This document shows positions 42,401 through 53,930 of a stretch of 64,000 bases of DNA, one piece after another. The stretch is from Colletotrichum lupini (Eukaryota; Ascomycota; Sordariomycetes; Glomerellales; Glomerellaceae): assembly GCF_023278565.1 (NCBI RefSeq), contig NC_064680.1:1984001-2048000 (forward strand). Direction: 5' to 3'. The notes beneath the pieces are model-generated. The model was not told where the DNA came from. It made no database searches and was given only the letters and a program-made list of their open reading frames with translations. The position numbers were made by a program, and so were the translations under genes. How positions within the stretch are numbered: the first letter of the stretch is position 1; every line of letters starts with the position of its first letter.

Positions 42401-45400
42401 GCGCTGCCCGCACGGGCTCAGGAGACAGAACAGCCCCCAATCACCCCGGACCCTGTCTTCAACCCACGCAGCACCTAACCTTTCTCTCTCCACCCCTCAA
42501 TCCTCCAATACTTCCAACTGCCACCCCTCTCGCCCGGCGAAAAGCGGTCTCCGGCTCTCGACCTCTGGCCCTCCAAACTCCAGTTTAACTACGGACACTC
42601 TGTACGGATGGTGATGCGCATCTGCATGATACTGGGAACCCTAGGTGTGGCCCTCGATGATGAAAAGGGAAGCGCAGTCTATTTGCTCTTCTTCCTTGTG
42701 CAGAGAGTAGGTCCATCTTGCTTGGCACCACTGGACTTACTGACTGGGTTGCCAGACTACGGGAGCTGTGACTGACTCCGTCGCTTAGACATTATTCGAT
42801 GGTGTCCACCTACGCGTTGATTGTGTTAATAGGTGCCCTCCTACCGAGCACATGTCTTCACCCACTTCCCTTTCCGCCCCCTACCTTGACGTATGGTCTA
42901 GGACCGGGACGCACTCGACACACTGATGCTAATGCTGCAGCCGATGCCGATAACATGCCCGTCGAAAGCATCTTCTGCTTGCTTCTGCAGCATCAGAGTC
43001 AAATCATCCCCTCCAGGCTGCTGACAAGATGGGCCGTCCCAGCTTTCAACCCACCGAAAGAAACAAATCAGCCGCCATCCACCGACGCAGTCATTGCGGC
43101 TAGTATATGCACGCCAAGGCAAACGGGCAGATGTTTCGTCAGCCACCAAACACGGCAGAAAGTACCAGCCAAACTTCTGCTGTCTGCGGCCTGCGGCCTG
43201 CGCTGACTGGCACCTCGAACTACTTAGTACCTACAGTACACGATGCTTTTCCATACTATCAATCAAATCCAACTCACACCTTTCTGCCGACAACCAACGG
43301 GAGACAAGGTGCCTTGTCCTAGGGCTACGAGACTATTTCCACGATGCAGGACCGAGTCTCGATTGGGATCCAACCCCCTGCTCTTGACAGCCAGTCTGGG
43401 ACGTCGTCTTACCACAGTATTGTTCAACCGCTGACACAACTTCCTTTCATGGCCGAATACGGATGCTTTGGGGAAGTTGGTCGTCGTCACCCGTAATCCA
43501 GCCTATTCCAGAAGTCATCCTCCGGCTCGCCAATCAATAACTCGCATTCACACGATGAAATTGATTCATAGGAGAGGGGTATCCGTACCCTTTGAAGGCA
43601 CAGCCTGCGAAGGCCGCCCTCCCACTTTGCCCAAGTGCCGTTACATGTTCCATGTGACGCGCCATTGAGGGCCCACATTCAATGGTTATGGCACTTCGCA
43701 CTGCAACCTTGCCATCCAAAGGTGCCTCTTGGGTCTTTTGTCAACGACGACAGGGCCTGAAGAAGTCCTGGCGATGCGATTATTTGCTTCGCCTGTTTTT
43801 GGCCCAGCCCATGCCATACCCGCCGGGCAAATACCAAACACAGCTCGACAAGTACAGTCTACTGCGGTATAGACGCCAGGAGCTCCCGTTCACATCGGCA
43901 TGAGATGTGCCGTTGTGTGGAGGTTGAGATTGACCATATTCGCGGCGTAAATGACAAAATCACTTAATTTGCATCTCATGATATATCACAGGTCTACACC
44001 TGAGAAGCATTCCAAATTCGGTGTCTAGTTATGTCCGTCAATGGGGGCACGATTCGCAAAACGGGGTGTGCAATGTCGATGCCCCAGATACTTATGGTAC
44101 ACTCTGCTCTCACACTCTTTATTCCTCTAACGCCTGTCGCGGGCATCATGTCCTAGTTGGTCTTTGATCGCACGGCCTTCGATGTTTGAAGCGGCGGAAG
44201 CTAGACCTGAGTCTCAAACCGCCGACCGTGTCGACAATTGACACCCACCATCTCGTGGCTTTTGCTCGAGACGAGTTTGTGTTAACGGCTCGCCTCTCCG
44301 GCCTCATTTTTATGTGGACATAGGCTCACTGAGCCGATCGATCGGCCTCGTCTCCCGACCATGGAGCCCGCTTATAGCCCTTGACTCTTCCCGGTAACAT
44401 CTTTATCGATCGAGTGGAATATTTGACCTGATTTGCAGCGTTCATTTGGGTCCTTAACTTGAGTTTCCCCAGTTGTTGACCGCCGTTCAAGATTAGTTGC
44501 GACACCCTTGACATGGCTGGAACAGGGGAAGGCGAGAAGAGACGAGAGCCAAGAAAAGACGAGATGAACCGAGGAGCCTCATCGGGTTCGGTCCAAAAGC
44601 CCCTGACGCTGACTATAGAGCTAGTCTGTGCGAGCAACCACCGCGCTTTTGATGGAATGACGACGGAGCTTGCTGGGCAGTTCATGGGGGTTTACTAGGC
44701 CGAAAGCCTCGGTCCAAAGAAGCGCGACGCTCAATGTTAATGTTGACTATCGATCCTACTCCAGCGCGTCTTGGGCCGGTTATTTTACAGACACAACCCA
44801 ACGGCCGATGCCATGCGGCCCGTTGTGACCTCCTCAACTCCAATAAAAGCCCAAAACGGTCCGCTGACGATTTCTCCTGACCCAATGATACGGGACGAAC
44901 CAGATTACCACATCTCGCTCGGTGGCTCATACAACTGCAATTGGTAACGGTTCAAGTCGGTTTGGCGAAGTATTGGTTTTGGCGGACATTGCCAACCCAC
45001 CTCTACCTTAGCAATGGGAATACGACCGTGTGGCCATCTTGAGGGTCTACAGGGCAGACGACGGAGAGTTCGATAGATGACGGGCATGACGATGTGATGA
45101 GCCACAACCTTCCGGGGGGCTCATGTGGGACTTTGACAAGTTTCTTCCCGTATTACCGTCGCCAAGGGGTCGCTCACGTCACGATAGCCATTGTGGCTCC
45201 TGTGGGATTGGGCCATCGATCTCCTCTACATTTCGACCCCTCGCGGTGAAATTTCACCGTGGACAAATATTGGCTTCGCAGTGGCTCCTTCAAGGGTCGG
45301 AAAGTGGCGGCCGTATTTGTATCGCGCTTCTCCTTCGCAACGCAAGCGCGGAAATGACGGGCATCCACGATTCAGCGCATCTTGCACGACAAGCGCGGCT

Positions 45401-46846
45401 GCAAGGCCTGTCCTGGTTTCGATCCCGTCATACCGCCGTTCGTGCGGTGCCCCTTGTGTCACCTTCGGCCTGGAAGTCTGGGACACCTGTCGATCGACGG
45501 TCGGTTCATCTGGAGATCGATCTACAATCTGCTTACCAAAGTTGAGAATCATCTACTTCTTCTCTGCAGGAGCCTCACCCCGCAGCATGCACCTGTGCCA
45601 GGGGAACGGCAATACAGCAACGGCGTGATGGACTACGGATACGTGGTGGCCAGAAACCAAAAGCAGTCGCGCCAGCCGAGCCACAATGGCTATGGGCTCT
45701 CTCAGCTGATTATTCGAGGATACCTTCTCACTGATTTAGCGGGAGGAGGAGTTTGCGCCCGTTCGGATATATCCTCACTATCGAAGGCTCCTGCTATCAT
45801 CAATTATGGCTGACGACGAGGAGCCACTTCTCAGTCGAGCACCATCATATTGGATCAGCTAACTTGGCGTCAGCCACACAACATAGCCCAAAACACACGG
45901 TGGCATTCTTTACCTGTCTGCTCAGCAAATCCGGTTCAGCTATTCTCGGCTGACCGTCTTACTCGCTAAAGTCGAACCCCAAGTTTGGGGAGGGAGACGC
46001 TTGTGAGAAGAGATGGACATGTCGCGGGCGGGATCTTCTTTTCTGACGCTCTCGGCCGAACTCGAGAAATTCAAGAAAACCCACGGTTTCCCCCCTTATG
46101 CTCCCGTTGACATCGTACATGAACCCCCCACATCATCTCCGGCTAACTGCAGCAACGGTCAAGACCCTCTTTGGTGACCAGGTTCCTCGGCCACAAAAGC
46201 GGATAGAAGAACCAAAAAAAGAGGTGTCGGCATCGGCCATACCTATCGTGGAGCCGTCGGTACCTGTGTACAGCCTTGGTAGACCTTTATGGTCGCATTC
46301 CGCGGCCCAGCTTACACATTGGGCCTCGCGACGTTGCTTACGACTGCTGCACAGTCCATGGTTGTCGAATCAGTTCATTCTTCAATGGGGTCGCAAGCTG
46401 GCATCGACAGGAAGAGAAATAACAACAACAACAATAACAGAAGATACAGTAGATAGCACCCAACTGTTCACAGTCGCGAACATCATCAACGATTATTACT
46501 CTGTATCAATAATCGTACGGTCTCCCGCATCAACATCCGGCACGCGACATCCCGTGAGACTCGGCGCGCCCTGCCACCAAGGTCCAGGTTCCCCCAGCAG
46601 CAGAAAGTAATTGCGATTTCTCAGCCAGCGCCGAGCGGAGACCATCCCTGCGAACCAACGACCCGCGCCGAAAGCCAAGGCCCACGTTCAAAATCCTCTT
46701 GGGTCCTCGAGCAATTGCCCCGTCCTTCTAGCTCAACTCCAAAACTTCATCATCGTGAAGGAAAATTGAGAGGGTAAAGGACTTCACCACTCCCCCTTTC
46801 CCCCCCTCAATCCTAGCCGGCATCAATCACCCCCCGGTAGATCACG
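39468..46846. other. 7.4-kb gene desert between divergent genes
   Basis: Lies between the starts of the coiled-coil (-) and FAR-17a (+) genes. It contains a (TG)11 microsatellite (40511-40532), TGGGA tracts (about 40566-40605), a CCTGGA hexamer repeated four times (40621-40644), a 13-base C run (41818-41830), many TACCT/AGGTA words (39970-42235) and four TACGGAGTA/TACTCCGTA copies (41119, 41420, 42147, 42176). From about 42300 to 46800 I see only short frames without recognisable domains. The stretch just before 46847 is C/T-rich, as in many fungal core promoters. Confidence 0.6.
40511..40644. repeat. Cluster of simple repeats upstream of the coiled-coil gene
   Basis: Three simple repeats lie within 134 bp: (TG)11 at 40511-40532, TGGGA-type repeats at about 40566-40605, and four copies of CCTGGA (third copy CCCGGA) at 40621-40644. 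They sit about 1.1 kb upstream of the coiled-coil protein start and are likely length-polymorphic. Confidence 0.8.
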
Positions 46847-47915
46847 ATGTTCGCTGCATTCCGCTTCGGGAGGGATCTTTGGGATCCTTCTCACCGCTTC
46901 GAGACCTCATGGCTGCTTTCTCCCTATCTGTTGGCCGCGTGTCGAGCGCTAATTGTGAGTCTTGGCTTCCCCTACTCTTCTCTGTCACGCTTGAGGACCC
47001 TTCGTGCATTGTGGTGTCTGGCAATGTCGTCACCATCCTCTCAGCGCGCAAATGCCCCTTTAACCACCACCAAACAGTGAATTGCTTGTGGGAACTAACA
47101 CGTCTTTTTCTCGCAGAGTCTGTACATCTTTGTCGTCCGCTTTTTCGTCATCGGTTGGACCTGTACTCACGCCGAAGATGGCGGGTGCAAGGTCGTCGGC
47201 CAGAGCTTTTCCTACTTCGTAAGTAAACCTCGAATATCATTGTGTGCCAACATGGTGAACAGGGCGCAAGACTGACTTGAGGGATCCCCCTGCGTAGACT
47301 GTTCTGACCTACTGGGGACTCGCATTTTACTTCCTCATCTCGGCCATCCACACCTTCACGTACGCGCACTCTGGGACCCCGCTGCTCGACCGCTTCCCGC
47401 GACCCCTCCAGGCCCTGCACGCCTTCTACTACAGCACCATCGTCACCTACCCCTTCATCGTGACCATCGTCTACTGGGCCATCATCTACTCGGCCCCTTG
47501 GTACACCGAGCAATTCGAGGCCTTTAGCAACATCTCCCAGCACGGCCTCAACTCGGCTTTTGCCCTCTTTGAGATCGTCATCCCGCGCACCAGCGCCGCC
47601 CAGCTCGAGTGGGTGCACATGCTCTGGCTCATCATCGTCCTCGCCCTGTACCTCGCGCTCGCCTACGTCACCTACTACACACAGGGCTTCTACACCTACG
47701 ACTTCCTCAACATCGACAAGAACGGCAGCGGCAAGGTGGCGGCGTACATTATCGGCATCGCGGTGGCCGGTATCGTCTTTTATCTCATTGCAAAGGGCCT
47801 CATCTGGTTGAGGGAGTGGATCACGGAGAAGAAGCTGGGCATGGACGGCAAGTTTGCCCAGCAGCGCTTCCGCAACTACGACACGGAGCTGGGCACCATC
47901 ACCTCCAAGCACTGA
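46847..47915 (+). CDS. FAR-17a/AIG1-like integral membrane protein
   Basis: Three exons, join(46847..46954, 47117..47218, 47298..47915), 275 residues. At least five to six hydrophobic segments are visible (for example LYIFVVRFFVIGW, VLTYWGLAFYFLISAI, YPFIVTIVYWAIIY, MLWLIIVLALYLALAYV, VAAYIIGIAVAGIVFYLI). In human AIG1 and ADTRP, a Thr and a His form the active site of a hydrolase for fatty-acid esters of hydroxy fatty acids. The matching residues here are probably Thr74 (VLTYWG) and His152 (ISQHGLNSAFALFE). Fungal members are poorly studied, so hydrolase activity is inferred from the family. The C-terminus is polar (TELGTITSKH). An AATAAA at 47923-47928, just after the stop, may be a polyadenylation signal but is very close. 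The gene converges on GUP1. Confidence 0.85.
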
Positions 47916-48321
47916 GACCGGAAATAAAGCCAGAAAGAGGGAGCGAAAAGGAGGAGGGTAAAAGGAGCGTAAGCGCACGCCCATTTCAATCGACGGAACA
48001 CGCAAACGTGGTGACTTATATGTATATGTATATGTATAAAGAGGGAGGGACAAGGAGAAGGAGTCTGGACACGGATTTGGGAGCAGGCACTGCATTGTTA
48101 TTATACCCCGGAGGGACCTCAACTAATTTTTGTCCCCTCCTTGTCATGAGTAGCATCACAACGTTGAGAGGCGCAAAAGGGGAAGAGGGAGCGAGTTGCA
48201 TCAAAGTAATAGTACAGCATAATAATTGTCTAGTATCATAATACCAAACATCTAACAATCGCTATTCAAACAGGTAATTTTGCTACAAACGTGTTGGGTG
48301 ACAAATGACGGTGAACACCCG
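47916..48321. other. Convergent 3' region between the FAR-17a and GUP1 genes
   Basis: 406 bp holding both 3' UTRs. A short TATATGTATATGTATATG-like AT tract lies near 48016-48037. No coding potential is seen. Confidence 0.6.
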
Positions 48322-50444
48322 TCAACACTTTAGTGAAATGCCTCTTCGCATCTCGGCCTCTCTGATTTCAAACATGACCTGGACACCCATGTACAAAGAG
48401 GCAAACGCACTCATAAAGAACAGCGCACCTAGAGAGATGAGGATTAGTGCATGCACTTTCAGGGGTAAGAAGGGAAGATGAACTTACCTGACCAGTCGTG
48501 CAGAATACCAGAGAGAATGCTCTGCAAGCCGTCGAGTCCGACAGCGAAACCGACAAGGTTGGCGATCATCATCATGAGCACATTCGCAACAGCTCCCACG
48601 GCGCAGATCCGCCGGTACGTATCCGGTCTGCCCTCCCACTTGCGCGCGGGGAACAGGAGCTGCGCGAGGACCTCGGGGAGCAGGAAGAGCACAATGAGCC
48701 AGCCCCAGATGAGCAGGCGCAGACGGATATCGTGCCAGAGGGCGACGAACGTAAAGACCAGCAGGTACGTGGCGATGGAGCGGACGGTGGTGGCCCAGGA
48801 GCGGAAGTTTGCGCCGCCGAGGGGGATGTAAATGTACCGGATGAGCCAGCGGTTGTAGGAGCGGTGCCAGGCCTTCCAAAAGGATTTCGGGGACCAGTTG
48901 TTGGAGACGCAGCGGAGCATGTTCTCGGGGGCGTCGACGCCGTCGATGAGGGCCCAGAGGCGGAAGAGGCGCCAGGGCAGGAGGAGCTTGAGCCAGATGA
49001 TGTGGAGGTTGAAGAAGGAGAGGAGGGAGAGCTGGGCGGGCGTGTAGGTGGACCAGTCGGGCCCGGCGTGGGAGATTGCGCAGACGTAGTCGTAGTGCAG
49101 GACAACTTCCATGGCGAGGAGGCCGAGGAGGAAGCGGACGGCGTAGCGGATCGTGCGCGGGGTCTCGATCGAGGCCGGGCGGTGGCGGAGCTGGGAGATG
49201 AAGTCGTTGTAGCACATGATGGGGCCGACGAGGTAGAGGGGCGCGTAGATTGCGTAGGCGACGTAGTTGCGGAAGGAGTAGTCCTTGGGCGCGGCGGAGA
49301 TGGCGAGGCGGTCTCGTTCGGAGAGGTTGGAGGGGTCGAGTTGCTTCTTCTTGGGGACGTCAGTGATGTCGAGGGGGTTGGTATGACAGAGCTTTGATCT
49401 TACCTCTAGGGGACTTCCGTTGCGTTGATCGAGGCTGAAGTAGTAGTCCAAGTTGAAGCTGATGAGCCGTAGGACGGTGATGTTGAAGAGAATCTCCCAG
49501 CGGCTCATGAGGCCGCCATGACGGTCCATCCATGTACCCCACCTCACGAGAAAGGGGTCTTCATCGAGCAAGTTCTTCGTCGCGGGCGGCGGGGTGATGT
49601 GTCGCGCAATGGCGGCGAAGCGGTACCCCTCGCAGAGCTCGTTCGCAAAAAGCATGCAGATGTTGAACGTCCACGTCGCGGCGGGGACGTAGCGGCGCGG
49701 GAGCCGGGTCGCCAGCTGGTAGTTGATGTGGAGGATCGCGAGCACCTTGAGGGCGGAGAAGCCGTGCAGGGCGACGAGGAAGACGAGGGCGAAGCGGTAG
49801 TCGAAGGAGGCGCGCTGCTCGAGGCGGGCGTCGCCCTGTTCGGAGACAGACTTTTTGTGCAGGTCCGAGGGGATCGGAAAGACTGTGTTCCAGAGCTTGC
49901 GGAGGAGGGGGTGGAAGGCCAGGAGGAGGGCCATGAACGGGAGGTTCTCGCGGAACGTGTGGTATTGTGAATCGGATACGTCCTAGAAAGAGAAGTCGGG
50001 GGTGAGCTGGAGTTTACAGATTGGGTAGGTTTGCGCATTGTGTGGAGCTTACGATCTTGCGACCCAATATCCAGCCATCACGGAGGAAGCGTTCGTAGTT
50101 GTGGTATCGAGGGTCGGAAGCTAGAGGACGGAAGCATTGAGCATCAGCGGAAGGTTCATCTTCAGAGGAAGAGGGCCAGACGTACGCCTTGATACATCAT
50201 ACGCGATCCAAAACATGTATGGCACGATGAATGAAAGCAGAAAGATGTAGAGGAGGTATTCCGGTGTCCCCCATTTCGACGGTTGGGAGCGGCTTTGGAC
50301 CTTGTTGGGCGGCTCCTTGCTCTGCGCGGGATCGGTTCGGGCCTCGACGATGGTCTTGTAGGGAACGGAAGAGGAGCTCGCGAAGCGGGTGTCGAGGTTA
50401 TCGAGGTCGTAGATGCTCCTCAAGAACTTGAGGATGGCAGCCAT
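48322..50444 (-). CDS. GUP1: Gup1, MBOAT-family O-acyltransferase
   Basis: Five exons, complement(join(48322..48428, 48488..49349, 49404..49982, 50053..50120, 50186..50444)), 624 residues. The start is GCCATGGCTGCC, a near-ideal context. The N-terminus (LKFLRSIYDLDNLDTRF) and the start of the membrane region (WGTPEYLLYIFLLSFIVPYM) are typical of Gup1, as are DPRYHNYERFLRDGW, KKQLDPSNLSERDR, YAPLYLVGPIMCYNDFISQL and SFWKAWHRSYNRWLIRYIYI. The MBOAT active-site histidines are probably His464 (KAWHRS) and His508 (VALWHD). The last exon encodes GVQVMFEIREAEMRRGI, a conserved cytosolic tail. Yeast Gup1 remodels GPI anchors in the ER by adding a long C26 fatty acid, and also affects glycerol handling. 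The frame continues through 49350-49403, but that 54-nt piece is treated as an intron; keeping it would give 642 residues. Confidence 0.92.
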
Positions 50445-51530
50445 GGCGGGCTGGCTCGTGGATGCAAAGCTCCTCGAGGAACTTTGCGCACGTGTACGTG
50501 TAGAAGAAGCCGAAGAGGCGGAAAGGGAGAGAGAGTTTCAGGTTTGAGAGTTTCTAAAACATCTCGTCAATGTGTGTGTAGAGAAAGAAAAGCTCTCAAG
50601 AGCTGTGCCGGGTTGTGAGTTTCGACAATTCGGGGTGTAGATTCGAGCAAACGGGGAAAGGTTGGAGGTTGTGGGAAATTGGAGATGAAGTCTCGTGGTC
50701 GCAACTTCCGTCCCATGTGTCCAGACAAGACCGGGGACCTTTAGTTTGGGGGTTATTTTTGTGACGCAAAACCGCCTTTTGGAGGGATTGGAACCTGGAA
50801 GGGCTAAGCTTCAGACAGGCGGCGGCACGCGTTCCCTGCGGTGGATGCACAGGTACCTCTTTACCCCCCGCCGCGTGTAAAAAAAAAAAGGCTAGCTGAC
50901 ACTGCCCGCAAAGCCGGGGCTTCGGGGCACTTTTGGACCCAACGGAGCTTCAGCTTGCGTACCCAATTGGCCGGGGAGCCGATCGACAGAACCCCTATTG
51001 TGGCACCTGGGGGGGAAGGGATGGGTGCCTCGGTTCCTTGTCAGCTTTGCTTCAGACCAGTCTGGCCAATGGTACCAGACTGTTGCAAATCTGACCCTGA
51101 CGACACGATGACCCAGCTCGGTTATACGCGTAGCACTCGTCAATTGCTGGAAATGCTTGTGACCCATGGATTGGGTGTAGCAAGGCGTTGAAGGAGGCCA
51201 ATATTGCTGTTGAGGGCAATATTTCATGGCACCGCCTAAGGGACATGGTTACTTGTCGGGTTCGGCTCCGATGCGGGGCCGCCCAACGGTCCGGATGTCC
51301 CCATATCAGAAGCCAGACAGGGACCCCAACGAAGCAAGTCTAAAGTGTACACATGCAGCCAAGATTTTCCAATGCATCAATACATTGTCCCGGATTGTTT
51401 GTCAAAAGCCAATCGTTTTCTTCAATACCTGTTGTGCATTCCTAATCCAAACTCATTCCTAGTATAAGGTCCCTGAGAGCATCTCGTACCGCAGAATTCT
51501 AAAAGTCCCAAACTCCTAAGTGAGCATCCA
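50445..51530. other. GUP1 promoter and asparagine synthetase 3' region
   Basis: 1.1 kb between two minus-strand genes. It includes an A run at 50880-50889. No coding potential is recognised. Confidence 0.5.
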
Positions 51531-51531
51531 A

Positions 51532-53930
51532 TCACACACTCGCTGACCACTGTTCCACGGCCGCCTTCTTCACCTCAAACCGTTGACTAAGAACAACCCA
51601 GGAGGCGGTACAGATCAGCTTTCGGAATGCTCTGGGGCTCGCATCCTCGCCAAAGCCCTCCTCAAGCCACCTCTTTGCGTTATCCCACTCCATGAAGCCC
51701 AGATTCTCAATATTCTCCTGCGTAATCAGCCCCGCAATCATCTTATACACGGGCCCGCCGCGCGGCCACTTGACCGGCGCCGAGTACGGGTGCTTCCTCC
51801 GCTCGTAGAGCTCCTGTGTAATAAACGGCTTCCCGGCCTCCTTGAGAATCCACTTCTCGCTCAGTTTCTGACGTGCCGGGCTGAGGTCCTTCCACCACAG
51901 ACTAGCTCCGGTGCCGGTCGTTCCACTCCCGGCGGCTGCCCCGGCAGCTTCTTGATATGCGACCTTGACGCTCGGCGGCAGGTTGTTAACGTACTCGACG
52001 AGGTGGTGGTCCAAGAAGGGAGGGCGAGCCTCGATGCTGTGCGCCATCTCCGTGCGGTCACCCAGGCACGTGAGGATCATGTTGGCGAGCGGGCCCTTGG
52101 TGTAGACGTAGAGGCTCGTGTGCAGCGAGTGCCACTTCTCAATCATCTTCTCGAGGACTTCTGGCGCGAGCGTCGACTCGGCCGAGCCGGGCATCTTGTA
52201 CGTCTCCCGCACCCACGGCGAGAAGGCGTTCCATTCGGGCTCGAGACGCATCGAGTTGCTCGTCGGGGCGGCGCCGCCCGAGGAGGATTCATCCTCGAAC
52301 ATGCCGATCCGGTCAAACATGGCCTTGAGGTCGTCCGTCATCTCCTGATACATGGGGATGCGGACGCCGTCCGTCATGTCGGACTGGGGCCACGCGAGGT
52401 CGGGTTCCATGAGAAAGGCTGGCAGCACGAAAGGGTAGCCTGCAAAGTGCTCGTCGGCGCCCTCGCCGGTAAGAACGACGGGCACGCCGTGCTGCTGAGG
52501 TAGTGATGACAAGCAGAACTTTCCTACACTGTTCAGGTCAAAGTTGTGGTGCTCAGTGTGGAAGACTGCGTCGGCAAAGTTGTCGGCGAGCTCTGTCTCG
52601 TTCATATCCTTCTTGAGGATCTGCACGCCTAGGAAGTCGGCTGAGCGCTCAGCAATATCTTTTGTCGGGCGTCAGTATGGTATCCCTATGATGATCCATA
52701 GGGGGCTGTGCACTCACCAGCTTCGTTGAAGCCCGATGACTCTGGGAACTGGATCGTGAAACACTTAATGCGCTTCGTTGCGTCTTGATTGCCCAGCTCA
52801 ATGCCCTGCTCCTTTACCAGCTTCGTCACAATTCCTGCAATGACTGATGAATCGATACCTGTGGCAAGGTCAGTCTTGTGCTTCGATCTTTTTGATCTGA
52901 CGACTGCGTACCTCCAGACAGGTAGATTCCCACGGGAACATCGGCGCGCAGTCGAAGCTTCACCGCCTCTATCAGACGCTCCCTTACACCCTCAATCATC
53001 TCCTCCGCGCTTCGTGTCTCCACCTCACGCTGCCATAAGTTAGCAAAACTGCACCTCCCAGCAGAAGCTATCATGACCGCGGCTTCACATACCTTGTCCT
53101 TAAACTCGGGATCCCAGTACTGGCGATGCTTGATCTCGCCATCTCTAATCTCCATCCAATTTCCGGGCTCCAGCTTGCGAACGTCCTTGAACACGGTGCA
53201 GTCGGCTTGCATGGAAGATCCACTGAGCAACCCGTAGACATTCCACTCCGGTTCCCAGCCAAAGGCTCGGAATCCCTTCATCTCCGAGGCTAAGAGCATC
53301 CGCTTACTCGCACCGTTGCCCTGGTCCTGTACAGTCCAAAACATCGGCTTGATACCGAAACGGTCCCTGGCCACGATGACCCGGTCCTTGTTCTCGTCGT
53401 AGATGACAAAGGAGAACTCGCCGCGGAGGTGCTTGAAGAAGCCGGGGGCGCCGTAGATCTTGTACAGGGCGACCAGGACCTCGCTGTCGCAGTGGCCCTT
53501 GAAGCGGTAGTTGTGCTCTTTGATACATCTCTCTCTGATGGCATCGTGGTCGTAGATTTCTCCGTTCACCACGGCGTGGATCTTGCCATCGTCACTGTGT
53601 AATGGCTGCTCTCCGTCCGGAGAGAGGTCGTTGATTGCTAAGCGGCAGTGGCCAAGACCTAATACCACATGATCAGTTGGGCTGTTTCCGAAACATGCCT
53701 ACCAAGGGGAATTTTATACCGACTGTAGCATCATCACTGATCCAGACACCAGAGGCATCCGGGCCGCGGTGAGCGATGGCCTCAAGACTCTGTTGAAACT
53801 GTTGACGCAGGGTGCTGTGCTCCGAAATTTTATCTGCTTTGCTCTTGACTCCGTTCGTTCCATTGATGTCACCGTTCCTGCTGGCGGAATCGCTCCGCTG
53901 GAGCGTGATAGCCGCCGTAATTCCGCACAT
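51532..53930 (-). CDS. Asparagine synthetase (glutamine-hydrolysing), class II amidotransferase
   Basis: Five exons, complement(join(51532..52658, 52718..52858, 52912..53029, 53093..53658, 53720..53930)), 720 residues. The protein starts MCGITAA, giving the Cys2 nucleophile after Met removal. The glutaminase half has the expected HRGPDASG, GHCRLAINDLSP, VVNGEIYDH and HCDSEVL motifs. The synthetase half has the ATP pyrophosphatase loop LSGGIDSS (about residues 296-303), FTIQFPESSGFNEA, VVLTGEGADEHFAGYPFVLP and MAHSIEARPPFLDHHLVEYV. It makes asparagine from aspartate, ATP and glutamine. At 720 residues it is longer than the ~570-residue Asn1/Asn2 housekeeping type and resembles the AsnB-like second branch found in filamentous fungi, so primary or specialised metabolism are both possible. 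An extra ~25-residue polar insert lies in the N-terminal domain (residues 12-40). Confidence 0.9.
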
